64,000 nt of DNA, from contig NZ_JAUFPZ010000002.1 of the NCBI RefSeq assembly GCF_030409505.1, positions 124,001 through 188,000 of the forward strand, read 5' to 3'. This document shows, piece after piece, positions 46,180 to 54,558 of the stretch (positions are counted from its first letter, which is position 1; each line of letters begins with the position of its first letter). The position numbers and the translations under genes are program-made. The notes below the pieces were generated by a model, which ran no database searches, was not told the origin of the DNA, and was given only the letters and a program-made list of their open reading frames with translations. This DNA comes from Zunongwangia endophytica (GTDB lineage Bacteria; Bacteroidota; Bacteroidia; Flavobacteriales; Flavobacteriaceae).

Positions 46180-46206
46180 ATCCAGTACCTTAAACTGGAT
46201 TTTTTT
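46180..46206 (+). terminator. Terminator after the DUF932 gene
   Basis: ATCCAGT (46180-46186) pairs with ACTGGAT (46194-46200) and runs into six T residues. Confidence 0.75.
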
Positions 46207-46474
46207 GATTTATGTTCAGAGAGATATTTATTGATATTCAATCAGAATAGTAGAGTTGGGGATATAAACATTTTATGAATTAAAAAACCAAACCCTGAAA
46301 TTTCAGGATTTGGCTATGGATTACTTTCTAATAAGGCTGTTTTTATCAATCCTTGTTGGTCAATCATGCACTAGGTGTGGCCACTTGTTTTCCGCTACTA
46401 AAAATTTAGAGAATATAGTTATAAATTCTCTGAATGGCTATAATAATTTATATGCAAACAAGAAGTCGGTTTAT
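46207..46474. other. Intergenic stretch with a palindromic element
   Basis: No gene. A 14-bp perfect palindrome CCTGAAATTTCAGG (46294-46307) is flanked by CCAAA/TTTGG, giving a longer imperfect stem (46288-46312). It could end the minus-strand DUF4097 transcript. Confidence 0.45.
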
Positions 46475-47179
46475 TTACTCCTTACGCATATAGATATTAC
46501 CGGAAATGGTTTCAAGCTTGGTTCTTTGATTTCCATTACTAACAATTCCCTGAACCCGACTGGAAACTGAAGGTTTCTTATTATCATCATTCATATCGAT
46601 ATCAAGATCCGAATATATAGTTCCGGTAAGTGTTTTAGCATCTATTTTGGCTTTTTTCATGGTCACATCTAAATTTCCGCTAATGGTCTTTAAAGAGAGC
46701 TCTCCCTCATATCTTTTCAATTCTACACTTCCTGAGATCAGATCGGTTTCCAGTTTTCCTGAAAAGTTTTCAGCAATAACATTACCCGTGATGCTTTTTA
46801 TTTTCAGTTCACTATTTATAGGCACGTAAACCAAATAATTGATTTCAGTTTTTTGATCACTGTTGTTGAGCATGATATTGTTTCTTTTCTTGAAGTAATT
46901 TCCGAAATCTGAAGAGATATAAATCTCTCCGGAAGATTCTTCTGTTTTCAAATTATAAGATTCATTACCTTTTCCATTCTCAACAAGAACGCTGGCTTTA
47001 ATGTTGACTTCCTTTTTATCCCATTGGATGACTTTTATATCAGAAGCAAATTTGAAGTTTAAACTGATCTGTTGTTTTTCAGATACGTTATAACTTTCTT
47101 CGATTGCCCGTTGGGCCTGGATAACCGAAGTAAAAAGGATGATGAGTGTACACGTGATAAACTGTTTCATAATGTTCAT
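46475..47179 (-). CDS. DUF4097-type beta-helix envelope protein
   Basis: A 234-aa protein with a signal peptide (QFITCTLIILFTSVIQAQ) and the repeating beta-strand pattern of DUF4097: ITGNVIAENFSGKLETDLIS, ISGNLDVTMKKAKIDAKTLT and a final ETISGNIYMRKE. Members sit in the periplasm or outer membrane, often next to sigma or anti-sigma factors; the function is unknown. Start could be the ATG at 47179 or three codons later (MKQF). A broken relative is immediately upstream. Confidence 0.78.
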   Translation of the reverse strand: MNIMKQFITCTLIILFTSVIQAQRAIEESYNVSEKQQISLNFKFASDIKVIQWDKKEVNIKASVLVENGKGNESYNLKTEESSGEIYISSDFGNYFKKRNNIMLNNSDQKTEINYLVYVPINSELKIKSITGNVIAENFSGKLETDLISGSVELKRYEGELSLKTISGNLDVTMKKAKIDAKTLTGTIYSDLDIDMNDDNKKPSVSSRVQGIVSNGNQRTKLETISGNIYMRKE

Positions 47180-47199
47180 TTTTTGATTGATTTTAAATT

Positions 47200-47865
47200 T
47201 TACTTTTTTCTTAGATAGATATTTCCAACAGAAGCTTTCAAAGCTATTTTGACACCTCCTTTATTGATATTTCCCGCAATTGATTTTTGACCACCTACGG
47301 CTTTAAGACCATCCTCTCTAGGTTTAATCAGGTCAAAATTAGTGAATACCGACCCCATAGTGGAACCTAATTCCACGGAGGCTTTGGTATTCGAAGGTAG
47401 GCTTACATCGATCATCCCTGTAGAGGAGGTGATGGAAATCGGAGCGCTCTGATTAACACTACTAAAGATGGCATCAATATTTCCGGTAGAGCTATGTGCT
47501 GTTATAGGTCCGGTGACATTTGTTAATTTAATATAGCCTACAACAGTATTAATTTCCAGTTCGTTAGTTAGATCTTCTATGATCACATTGCCTAAATTCC
47601 CGGTTTGTAGTTTTATAGCTACGGAAGCAGGTATGGTTAGTGTTAAGCCCTTACGGTTATAGAATGATTTAAGGTCACTAATTCTTAAAACTTCGCCGTC
47701 AATTTCTATATACATACCTAGTCCGGTATTGTCCTCGCCACCGGCATAAATGGCCTTCAGACCTTTGGCTTTTTCATCGATTGAACCATCTTCATCTTCC
47801 CATGTAGCTTCTGTTTCTTCAGAATCAGCGCAGTTATAACAGCCCTCCTTTAGGATAAGTTGATC
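47200..47865 (-). pseudogene. DUF4097-type gene truncated at its 5' end by the IS3-family element
   Basis: From the IS boundary the frame is open leftward for about 220 codons (DQLILKEGCYNCADSEETEA ... KAIYAGGEDNTG) into GMYIEIDGEVLRISDLKSFY and ends with SVGNIYLRKK. The repeat pattern (TSSTGMIDVSLPS, TSSTGNIDAIFSS-like) matches DUF4097. No start codon or signal peptide remains, and the missing 5' part does not appear on the other side of the IS, so a deletion or rearrangement accompanied the insertion. Confidence 0.75.
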
Positions 47866-47903
47866 TGTCTAGTCCTAAAATATGGCTACAGGTTAAAATT
47901 GAT

Positions 47904-48754
47904 TTAAGCTGTTAATTTATAAACCATATTTGGTGTTTGATAGTCTAAAGATAAATGTAATCTTATTTCATTATACAAATTAATTGCATTTTCTGTAGCC
48001 CTCTTAGCGTGTTGTAGACTATCAAAGGTCTGGTCGAGATAGAACTCGTCTTTTAATATGCCATTTACACGTTCTGCCATCGCGTTTTCGTAGCAATGGT
48101 TCTCTTCGGTCATACTGATTCCTATATTATTTCTTTTAAGGATCTGTGTGTATACATTGCTGCAATACTGGATACCTCTGTCAGAATGGTGTATAAGTGC
48201 GTCAATATCTTTAGCTTGATATAAGGCTTTGTTCAAAGCTCTTACACAGCCTTTTAGTTCTAGGCTATTGCTGATGTCATAGCCGACAATTTTGCGACTA
48301 TGCATATCTGTAATGAGTGCTAGGTAACAAAAGCCTTTTATAGTTCTGATATAAGTGATATCGCTCACCCAGATTTGGTTTGATCTAGTTGTTTCTACAT
48401 CTTTAATGATATTCTTATACTTGTAGAACCTGTGTAATGAGTTCGTTGTTCTAGAGCTGTATTTTTTCTAAGTGTGAGCATATCGTATTTTCTAAGAATG
48501 TTGAATAAAGTATCTCTACCTATTTTTAAATGGGCATTTGTAAACTCTTTGTCGAGTGATCTGGTCAGTTTTCTAACACCTTCCCTAGGAAGGGATCTGC
48601 GCCTTTTCTTGACTATGGCAACAACCTTATTTTCTACTTCTGAACGTTGGTCTTCTCTATGTTTGTATTTATAGTAAGCATCACGTTTAAGCCCAAAATA
48701 GGCTGTTATGGCTGAGAGGGATGCAGATCCTCTGGATTTCTGCTTGGCCTTCAT
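47904..48754 (-). pseudogene. IS3-family transposase OrfB (frameshifted)
   Basis: Two frames together make a complete OrfB. The first (48395-48754) carries the HTH-type N-terminus, from MKAKQKSRGSASLSAITAYF to LTLRKNTALEQ. The second (ending 47904) continues RFYKYKNIIKDVETT and has the DDE residues in VSDITYIRT, IHHSDRGIQYCS and ENAMAERVNGILKDEF. Adding one base to the six-base homopolymer at 48462-48467 joins them (LRKKYSSRTTN). OrfB therefore cannot be made full-length unless ribosomes slip there or the base is a sequencing error. Confidence 0.8.
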
Positions 48755-49125
48755 TAAGGCTTGATACTTAGTTTTTTTTTAAGTTCAAGCACTGATTTAT
48801 AGCCCAGCTGTTCTGCTGCCACTTCAAGATAAGAATCTTCTATAAGGGCGTCTATATCCTTTTTCAAAAGAAGTTTCTTCAGCTGTTCAATTTCTTTTTG
48901 AAGCTGTTTGATGCGTGTAATCTCATCTTTTGTTTTCACAGTCACTCTGGTGTTCATAAGGTCTTTACGGTTATATTTCCTGATCCACTCGTTTATGGTT
49001 GTTGGAGCAATACCGTAAGCTTTACCTAGTTGATACTTGTTTAATTTTCCTGCCGTAAGTTCGTCTAAAATTTTTAGTTTGAACGATTCGGAATACCGTC
49101 TGATTACTCTGTCATTTTTATACAT
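48754..49125 (-). CDS. IS3-family transposase OrfA
   Basis: A 123-aa DNA-binding subunit with an HTH (GKLNKYQLGKAYGIAPTTIN) and a leucine-zipper-like coiled coil (RIKQLQKEIEQLKKLLLKKD). A run of nine A residues near its end (encoding LKKK) and the one-base overlap with the orfB ATG are typical of programmed frameshifting to OrfAB. It is intact. Confidence 0.88.
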   Translation of the reverse strand: MYKNDRVIRRYSESFKLKILDELTAGKLNKYQLGKAYGIAPTTINEWIRKYNRKDLMNTRVTVKTKDEITRIKQLQKEIEQLKKLLLKKDIDALIEDSYLEVAAEQLGYKSVLELKKKLSIKP

Positions 49126-49172
49126 AATGTTTGAAATTATGTAGCCTTTATTCAGGACGAGTCAACCTTGTT

Positions 49173-49301
49173 GCCAACGGTTACGAGTATGGACAGTTAC
49201 GGGTTGAATTGCCAGGTTGTGTCCGTTTAAAATAAATATAGCTAAAAACATCAAATATCGATTAAGTATTTAGCCGCAATTGACCATACGCGTTGTTAGC
49301 G
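49173..49301 (-). repeat. attC site 1 (distal end of the cassette array)
   Basis: Left boundary GCCAACGG, right boundary CGTTGTTAGCGGC; the arms pair as AACGG...GAGTATGG with CCATACGCGTT. It is nearly identical to site 6. The left end lies 8 bases from the IS element. GTTAGCGGC here mirrors GCCGCTAAC at site 2, which defines the cassette between them. Confidence 0.82.
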
Positions 49302-49310
49302 GCTGACTGA

Positions 49311-50030
49311 TTATTCATTTTTTATATATTTTATGTCGAGTTTTCCAATTTTCAAAATCTGTCTTGTTCTCAACTTTTCATTTTCTAGTTGTTTTTTTTC
49401 TAATTCTTTACCGATCGTATTTTCCCATTTTTCTGCAGTCAACGGATATAGTTTAGACCAATGAAATATTTCAATTAGAGCATCCATATTTTCCTCAAAA
49501 TTTGGATTTTCCCAATCTTTAGGGATTAAAAAGGCGTGATGATTTTCAAATGTAACATTACCAACGTAATAATCACCGCTCAACTTATCCTCGAAATCAT
49601 TATCATTTAATTTTTGATCATAATCATAAAAAGCTTCAATAATTTCATATTGCAATTTTCTATTTTTCTTATCGACTTTCACAGTTTCGCTAATATTATA
49701 GATTTTGAAATAAAAACTTTTATAAACACCTTCGAAAAATAGATCTGGATTTAATTTAAAGTTGTTTTTATCTAAGAAATTATACTTTACAGACTGTAAT
49801 TCTTTAATTTTCTTTTTTCTCAAATAATATTCTTCACTTAAAAAGCCTACACCACAAAAAATAAAAATCATTGTAAAAAAACATATTAGCCCATTATAAA
49901 ATGAGTTTAATAAACTATTTTCTATTAGAGATAGTAGGAAAACAATAGTTCCAGTTATTATTCCTCCAAAACAACCATTAATCCAATAATCTTTAAATTT
50001 TTCTTTTCTTATTACAGGAACATTATTCAT
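49311..50030 (-). CDS. Cassette 1: two-TM membrane protein, unknown
   Basis: A 239-aa protein with two N-terminal hydrophobic helices (about residues 18-40 and 45-65) and a soluble part with the segments GVYKSFYFKIYNISETVKV and HAFLIPKDWENPN. The C-terminus is a charged, coiled-coil-like KELEKKQLENEKLRT. No family is recognised. It fills a cassette bounded by sites 1 and 2, its stop lying 10 bases from the left boundary. Confidence 0.65.
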   Translation of the reverse strand: MNNVPVIRKEKFKDYWINGCFGGIITGTIVFLLSLIENSLLNSFYNGLICFFTMIFIFCGVGFLSEEYYLRKKKIKELQSVKYNFLDKNNFKLNPDLFFEGVYKSFYFKIYNISETVKVDKKNRKLQYEIIEAFYDYDQKLNDNDFEDKLSGDYYVGNVTFENHHAFLIPKDWENPNFEENMDALIEIFHWSKLYPLTAEKWENTIGKELEKKQLENEKLRTRQILKIGKLDIKYIKNE

Positions 50031-50061
50031 AAAACTAATAGCAAGATGTTCAACGAAGTTT

Positions 50062-50198
50062 GCCGCTAACGGTTACGGTTATCGCAAGTTGCGGGAGTAG
50101 GGACGCGGACTTGTCGGATTAACTTTTTTCTTTCTTGGTTTCTAAAATTACACTTTTTCCACTAAACCCGTTATTTGCGATGAACCGATGTTGGCAAC
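50062..50198 (-). repeat. attC site 2
   Basis: GCCGCTAAC (50062-50070) to GTTGGCAAC (50190-50198). The arms GGTTACGGTTATCGCAAG and the mirrored GCGATGAACCGATG pair imperfectly. Almost the same sequence recurs at site 5. Confidence 0.82.
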
Positions 50199-50266
50199 TG
50201 CTAAAAATTGTTGAAAATAAGTTTACAACTTTTCGTAATTTGTATTACAATAAAACTTTTATTTTA

Positions 50267-50274
50267 TATATTTG
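50267..50274 (+). promoter_or_regulatory. Promoter of the reversed XRE/ImmA cassette
   Basis: TATATTTG is a perfect TAnnTTTG match in a very AT-rich stretch; a TTTG lies 24 bases upstream (50239-50242). The cassette genes face away from the array direction, so an own promoter is needed. A leader hairpin AACTCTG/CAGAGTT follows at 50287-50306. Confidence 0.6.
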
Positions 50275-50325
50275 TAGATGTAAAAAAACTCTGTTGGCGC
50301 AGAGTTCTTTATAATGTTCTTTGAT

Positions 50326-50335
50326 TTAAGGTGTC
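50326..50335 (+). repeat. Inverted copy A of TTAAGGTGTC
   Basis: TTAAGGTGTC lies just upstream of the first gene of the XRE/ImmA cassette. Its exact reverse complement occurs at 50989-50998, just upstream of the second gene. This would suit binding sites of the encoded XRE regulator; inference only. Confidence 0.6.
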
Positions 50336-50352
50336 AAAAACAAATATTTTAT

Positions 50353-50979
50353 ATGGCAAATATAGTTACAAAAATTGAATCCGCAAGTCGACGCGGTAAA
50401 AGAAGGCAGATCTCAAGGGAGGAATGTCTATTAGATTTAAAGAAAGATTTACCTAAGTTTTTTTTAGCTTTTAACAGGGCTGTAAAAAAATATAATAAGG
50501 TAGCATCAATGTTTAACCCTAATTCTAAAGTTCGTTTCGATGCTTCTGTATTGAATACGTCTATTGTTGAAAGTTTACAAGATGAATTTTCAAACAATTG
50601 GAAATGGGGCAAGTACAAAAGGTTTATCCTGAAACTAGGAGATTATATCTTCCTGGTTAAAAAATTTAATAATGGGAATAAACCTATGAATATTAAAACC
50701 AAACACGTAAACACGATTTCAAATCAATTGAGTTTATCTTTGTTTGATAATGACGTTTATCAAGATGATCCAATTTTGTTTTTTGGATATAAAATTGATA
50801 GAATGGGAGAAGTTTTTTCTCCTCAAATAGTTTATATTGATGAAGATCAAGTTAAATGGATAGTGTCTGAAAGTGATGTTACCTCTGTTGAAACTTTATT
50901 TGAATCAAAAAATTCTAATAAATCAGTTAATGTCTCTGTAAAGGAGCAACTCGTTAGGAGAAAAGCTTCTAATCAATAA
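50353..50979 (+). CDS. Cassette 2: unknown partner of the XRE/ImmA gene
   Basis: A 208-aa protein starting at the internal ATG at 50353 (MANIVTKIESASRRGKRRQI); the longer frame begins inside the leader repeat. It has a basic N-terminus, a helical middle (FFLAFNRAVKKYNKV) and a C-terminal part with ILFFGYKIDRMGEVFSPQIV. No family is recognised. It is the first gene of a two-gene unit with an XRE/Zn-peptidase, a layout known for toxin-antitoxin-like and phage-defence pairs, so toxin is one guess. Confidence 0.65.
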   Translation: MANIVTKIESASRRGKRRQISREECLLDLKKDLPKFFLAFNRAVKKYNKVASMFNPNSKVRFDASVLNTSIVESLQDEFSNNWKWGKYKRFILKLGDYIFLVKKFNNGNKPMNIKTKHVNTISNQLSLSLFDNDVYQDDPILFFGYKIDRMGEVFSPQIVYIDEDQVKWIVSESDVTSVETLFESKNSNKSVNVSVKEQLVRRKASNQ

Positions 50980-50988
50980 TTAATAATA

Positions 50989-50998
50989 GACACCTTAA
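50989..50998 (-). repeat. Inverted copy B of TTAAGGTGTC
   Basis: GACACCTTAA is the exact reverse complement of the 10-mer at 50326-50335, 36 bases before the ATG of the XRE/ImmA gene. Confidence 0.6.
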
Positions 50999-51034
50999 GT
51001 CATAGAATAAAGTTTTCTTTAATTTTTAATAATT

Positions 51035-52102
51035 ATGAAAATCAACCATTCTCAATTCGTTTTCGCTAGAGAGTTTAAAGGTATCAGTCAAACTGAATTA
51101 TCTAAACAAGTTAAAGGGTTATCTCAATCAAACTTATCTAAATTTGAAAAAGGCTTCGATGTTTTATCTGAATCAGTAATAGATTCACTTATTGAATTCC
51201 TTGGTTTTCCAAAAAGTTTCTTTGGCAAAGTAATTAATAATGATATTGAAATTGCTCATTATAGAAAAAGGTCAGGTATAACAAAAGGACTAAAAACTCA
51301 AATTGAAACTAATAATAGACTTTTAGGCTATATAGTTGATCAATTAAATCAATCAATTGATTTTCCAGAATTTTCTTTAAAACCATTAGATCCAGAAGAG
51401 TTTTTACCTGAAGAAGTAGCTAAATTTACTAGAAAGCTAATGGGTCTTACTAAAAGAGAACCAGTATTTAATATTTTTAATTTGTTAGAAAGTAAAGGGA
51501 TTATTGTAATTGAATTTGATGATGTAACTGAAAAGTTTGATGGTGTTTCTTTAATGTCTGATAAGGGTACTCCAATAATTATTATTAATAAAAACTTTTC
51601 AAATGACAGAAAGAGATTTACACTAGCTCACGAGTTAGGACATATTTTAATGCATATAACGGGTGATTTTCCTTTACCAAAGCATAGAGATGAAAAAAGA
51701 AAAGAAATTGAAGCTAATCGATTTGCTTCTGAATTTCTAATGCCTGAAGAAGGTATAAAAAACTCCTTAATTGGTTTAAGTTTATATGATTTAGCACCTC
51801 TTAAAAAATATTGGCATACTTCAAAACAGTCTATTATTAGAAGAGCGAAAGACTTGAAAGCTATTTCTGATAAAAAAGCTACTTATTTTATGATTGAATT
51901 AAGTCGAATGGGAGAGAGAAAGGTCGAAAAAACTATAGTCGATATTGATGGTCCAATTGCCTTTAAAAACGCTTATGAACTTCATAAAACAGAATTGAAT
52001 TACACTGACCACGAGTTAGCGGAAGCTTTTTCTTTACCTCTTGATGTCATATCTAAGTATTTCAATTTTTCAGATAATTCAAAACTTAGAATGATAATTT
52101 AA
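51035..52102 (+). CDS. Cassette 2: XRE-family regulator fused to ImmA/IrrE-type metallopeptidase
   Basis: A 355-aa protein with an N-terminal XRE helix-turn-helix (FKGISQTELSKQVKGLSQSN) and an ImmA/IrrE (COG2856) zinc-peptidase domain with HEXXH in FTLAHELGHILMH and the third ligand Glu in RKEIEANRFASEFLMP. Proteins of this type cleave or regulate repressors and serve as antitoxins in several TA-like systems. It is encoded in the + direction, opposite to most cassettes. The site 3 R'' boundary follows its stop by about 12 bases. Confidence 0.85.
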   Translation: MKINHSQFVFAREFKGISQTELSKQVKGLSQSNLSKFEKGFDVLSESVIDSLIEFLGFPKSFFGKVINNDIEIAHYRKRSGITKGLKTQIETNNRLLGYIVDQLNQSIDFPEFSLKPLDPEEFLPEEVAKFTRKLMGLTKREPVFNIFNLLESKGIIVIEFDDVTEKFDGVSLMSDKGTPIIIINKNFSNDRKRFTLAHELGHILMHITGDFPLPKHRDEKRKEIEANRFASEFLMPEEGIKNSLIGLSLYDLAPLKKYWHTSKQSIIRRAKDLKAISDKKATYFMIELSRMGERKVEKTIVDIDGPIAFKNAYELHKTELNYTDHELAEAFSLPLDVISKYFNFSDNSKLRMII

Positions 52103-52114
52103 ATTTTTTTAATT

Positions 52115-52316
52115 GTTGCCAACGTCTCGTATATGAAAAGTAGCGCTGAAAATAAGCTGTTACTTTTCGGCTTAAACACAAGCCGGATTTTTAAATTTTA
52201 CTATTTATTTATTTTTTGAAATCGTCAAATTTAAAAATTTGGCGACTTTCCAAAAACACCCAAGCCTTAGTGTTTGCAGAGTCTTGCGCTATTTTTTATA
52301 TACATTGTTCTAAGCA
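52115..52316 (-). repeat. attC site 3
   Basis: GTTGCCAAC (52115-52123) to GTTCTAAGCA (52307-52316), about 200 bp. The arms TATATGAAAAGTAGCG and CGCTATTTTTTATATACA pair imperfectly. Sites 4 and 7 belong to the same long type. GTTCTAAGCA is mirrored by TGCTTAGAAC at site 4. Confidence 0.82.
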
Positions 52317-52330
52317 GTTTTTCTCCGCTT

Positions 52331-52876
52331 TTATTCCTCTTCAATAGTTATGTCGGTACCTGCATAGATATGATAATCACTATTCGGCATAATATTCTTC
52401 ATCGTATTACAATATTCAATCATAAATTTAGCAGAATCTCCAAGACCTTCAGTCATAAAATTCAACCTTTCTTTATTTAAGGTTATTTGCATTCGACCAT
52501 ATTTTAGACTGTCAGTTTCTAATCTGTTTTTATTCTTTTTAATAAAATCATTGAACTTCCAAATAGTATCATTTACTGAAAGAAGAATAGGTTTGGATTT
52601 TTTAAATTCCGTACCTATAAATGCAGATTCTGCAAATTCAGGTTGGATTGTAATAGAATCTCCTTGTCTTGTGATTTTCAATTTCTCAATTCCTTGAAAC
52701 ATACATTGACTTAAATTCATCCATACTTTTATCGTATCCAATTCTGTTATTTTACTTGTCAATTCCGCATAATCTTTCTTTAAAACAAAGTCAGATTTAG
52801 GTAAATCAGTTTTAATTTCTGTTTTACAAGAAACAAAAATCAGAGTCAGAATTAATATTTTGAGTATGTTTTTCAA
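52331..52876 (-). CDS. Cassette 3: lipoprotein, unknown
   Basis: A 181-aa protein with a lipoprotein signal (ILKILILTLIFVSCKTEIKT) and no recognisable domain. It contains KVWMNLSQCMFQGIEKLKI and a C-terminal DYHIYAGTDITIEEE. Its start is directly next to the site 4 boundary and its stop 15 bases from the site 3 boundary, typical of integron cassettes. Confidence 0.65.
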   Translation of the reverse strand: MKNILKILILTLIFVSCKTEIKTDLPKSDFVLKKDYAELTSKITELDTIKVWMNLSQCMFQGIEKLKITRQGDSITIQPEFAESAFIGTEFKKSKPILLSVNDTIWKFNDFIKKNKNRLETDSLKYGRMQITLNKERLNFMTEGLGDSAKFMIEYCNTMKNIMPNSDYHIYAGTDITIEEE

Positions 52877-52878
52877 AT

Positions 52879-53080
52879 TGCTTAGAACGTGTTTGTATAT
52901 GATAAGTAGCGTGCAAATTTACGATTAACATTCGACCGCAACCTAAGCCAAAAATTTTGTGTTTTGTAACTACTTTTTCATTTTTAGTTGCCAAATCAAA
53001 AGATTTGGCGACTTCCCAAATATACCGAAATTTCCGGTTTTGAAACAACGCAGCTATTTATTATATACGGTGTTATGCGG
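52879..53080 (-). repeat. attC site 4
   Basis: GCTTAGAAC (52880-52888) to GTTATGCGG (53072-53080), long type with arms GTATATGATAAGTAGCG and GCTATTTATTATATACGG. GTTATGCGG is mirrored by CCGCATAAC at site 5. Confidence 0.82.
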
Positions 53081-53126
53081 TCGGCTTTTTCTATCGTTGT
53101 TCTTTAATATTACTCAATTTTCCACT

Positions 53127-53408
53127 TTAAAAAATTAATTTTATTTGGTTTAACGAAATTGTATCTTTTTGAAATTCCATAAACTCATAATTATTATGGT
53201 CTTTAAGTACTTTTTGAACTTGGGTTTTTGTAAAGTCAGTTTTATTTATTATTTCTATCAAATTTTCAAAATCGCTTTCTGTGTCAACGTAATTAACTTT
53301 GTGATAATTTAATGTGTAGGCTTGGTCAATGATTGAATAGGACGCAAAAATTGTCACTGTAACCAAAAGGATCAAACAACACCAAAAAGCTACTTTCCAC
53401 TTATTCAT
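53127..53408 (-). CDS. Cassette 4: small membrane-anchored protein, unknown
   Basis: A 93-aa protein with one N-terminal helix (WCCLILLVTVTIFASYSI) and a soluble tail with IEIINKTDFTKTQVQKVLKD. Its start overlaps the end of the upstream lipoprotein gene by 8 bases, so the two are translationally coupled. No family is recognised. Confidence 0.6.
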   Translation of the reverse strand: MNKWKVAFWCCLILLVTVTIFASYSIIDQAYTLNYHKVNYVDTESDFENLIEIINKTDFTKTQVQKVLKDHNNYEFMEFQKDTISLNQIKLIF

Positions 53409-53859
53409 TTTCTTGTTTAGATTTTATAAGACTTAAGAGTTCAGGAAACTCATTCTCAATTTTCCTATGATCCATTTTTCCATCCTTATCATTATCTCCA
53501 TACTCGAGACCAAGCATAATCCACCATTTAAGTCCTTTTACTTTTTCATAGCTAAGTTTCTCAACCATTTTAATAAAGTCCTGCTCTCCAATTCTATAAA
53601 TTATTTGAGTAAAAATGAAACCTAGGTCGTAACATCCTGCTCCGCCACCACACCAAAAGTCATTTAGTTTTGCTAATGCTTCTTCATCTTTATTTAAGGT
53701 CTTTTTAATTAGCTGAATTAGTTCTTGATTTTTTGAAAAGCTTTGATTTTCATAAAGTGTATGGTCTATCAAAATCCCTTCAACTTTGTTTTGTTTACAC
53801 GAAACTAAAGTCAGTCCAAATATGATTGATAAAACCAATATTCTATAAAAATTTGCCAT
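53401..53859 (-). CDS. Cassette 4: lipoprotein with EF-hand-like loop, unknown
   Basis: A 152-aa protein with a lipoprotein signal (ILVLSIIFGLTLVSCKQN), a Cys-containing FWCGGGAGCYDLG segment and an EF-hand-like loop DNDKDGKMDHRK (Asp at positions 1, 3, 5 and 9; Gly at 6; Lys at 12 instead of Glu). Calcium binding is a guess. It is followed by the overlapping small membrane gene in the same cassette. Confidence 0.65.
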   Translation of the reverse strand: MANFYRILVLSIIFGLTLVSCKQNKVEGILIDHTLYENQSFSKNQELIQLIKKTLNKDEEALAKLNDFWCGGGAGCYDLGFIFTQIIYRIGEQDFIKMVEKLSYEKVKGLKWWIMLGLEYGDNDKDGKMDHRKIENEFPELLSLIKSKQENE

Positions 53860-53893
53860 TATTTGTTTATTAAACTGTCGTTTTTTTTAGCTG

Positions 53894-54029
53894 CCGCATA
53901 ACGGTTACGGTTATCGCAAGTTGCGGGAGTAGGGACGCGGACTTGTCGGCTTACCATTTTCTTTCCTGGTTTCTAAAATTACTCTTTTTCTACAATACCC
54001 GTTATTTGCGATGAACCGATGTTGGCAAC
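53894..54029 (-). repeat. attC site 5
   Basis: CCGCATAAC (53894-53902) to GTTGGCAAC (54021-54029). The interior is nearly identical to site 2 (GGTTACGGTTATCGCAAG and GCGATGAACCGATG shared). Confidence 0.82.
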
Positions 54030-54069
54030 TGGCTTTTTTAATACCTCTTTTTAAATTTCTGTTTTATCT

Positions 54070-54540
54070 TTAATTGTTTACTAGATTGTCAACAGTAATA
54101 TTTTTATCTTTTCTATGATTTTCAAACATTTCGATTACAGCTTTTAAAAAGCCAAACATACCTAAGCTCAATATAATAAGTCCAACGGATAAATCTTTTA
54201 AAATACCATCAACACTATTAAAGTAACCAATTAAGCCAGAGATTAATATGGATATAATTATTAAACACAATAGTATAATGAAGGTTTTTCCTTTTCTCGG
54301 GCTTTCATAAATTTTTCTTGAAATCTTATTTTGTGTTTTAGTAGTATCTTGTAAAGAGGAAAAACTTACTGCAAGTCCCATAAAAATTAATACATTATTT
54401 AAGTTTTGAAAAATCAAATCAGGGTTTACTTTTAATTTTTCCAATTCCAAGAAATATGGACTAAACGCAAAATAAAGAGCAATTATCATTAGCGGATATT
54501 GCAGATAACTTATATAATGAAAAGTTGTTTTGAAGTTCAT
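54070..54540 (-). CDS. Cassette 5: four-TM membrane protein, unknown
   Basis: A 156-aa protein with four hydrophobic helices (about residues 10-30, 45-62, 85-105 and 115-138) and charged ends. The loop before TM3 has TTKTQNKISRKIYESPRKGK. No family is recognised. It shares the cassette with a smaller membrane gene just upstream on the minus strand. Confidence 0.6.
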   Translation of the reverse strand: MNFKTTFHYISYLQYPLMIIALYFAFSPYFLELEKLKVNPDLIFQNLNNVLIFMGLAVSFSSLQDTTKTQNKISRKIYESPRKGKTFIILLCLIIISILISGLIGYFNSVDGILKDLSVGLIILSLGMFGFLKAVIEMFENHRKDKNITVDNLVNN

Positions 54541-54558
54541 TATTTGTATTTAAACATT

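Larger units (their letters stand above)
47866..49164 (-). mobile_element. IS3-family insertion sequence (IS150-like)
   Basis: About 1.3 kb with orfA and orfB on the minus strand. Imperfect terminal repeats of 25 bp align with 18 matches: TGTCTAGTCC...GGCTACA at 47866-47890 against the complement of the right end (TGACTCGTCC...GGCTACA, 49140-49164). The ends are TG...CA as in the family. No target-site duplication is seen: the flanks are GATC and ACCT. Confidence 0.82.

Noticed and set aside
46310..46570. 86-codon plus frame opposite the DUF4097 gene
   Set aside because: It overlaps the end of a well-supported gene on the other strand and starts within a palindromic terminator-like element.
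47862..49168. Target-site duplication of the IS element
   Set aside because: The flanking bases (GATC on the left, ACCT on the right) do not match, so none is claimed.
52824..53048. 74-codon minus frame inside attC site 4
   Set aside because: It lies in the palindromic attC and overlaps the neighbouring cassette boundaries; attC DNA often gives such frames.
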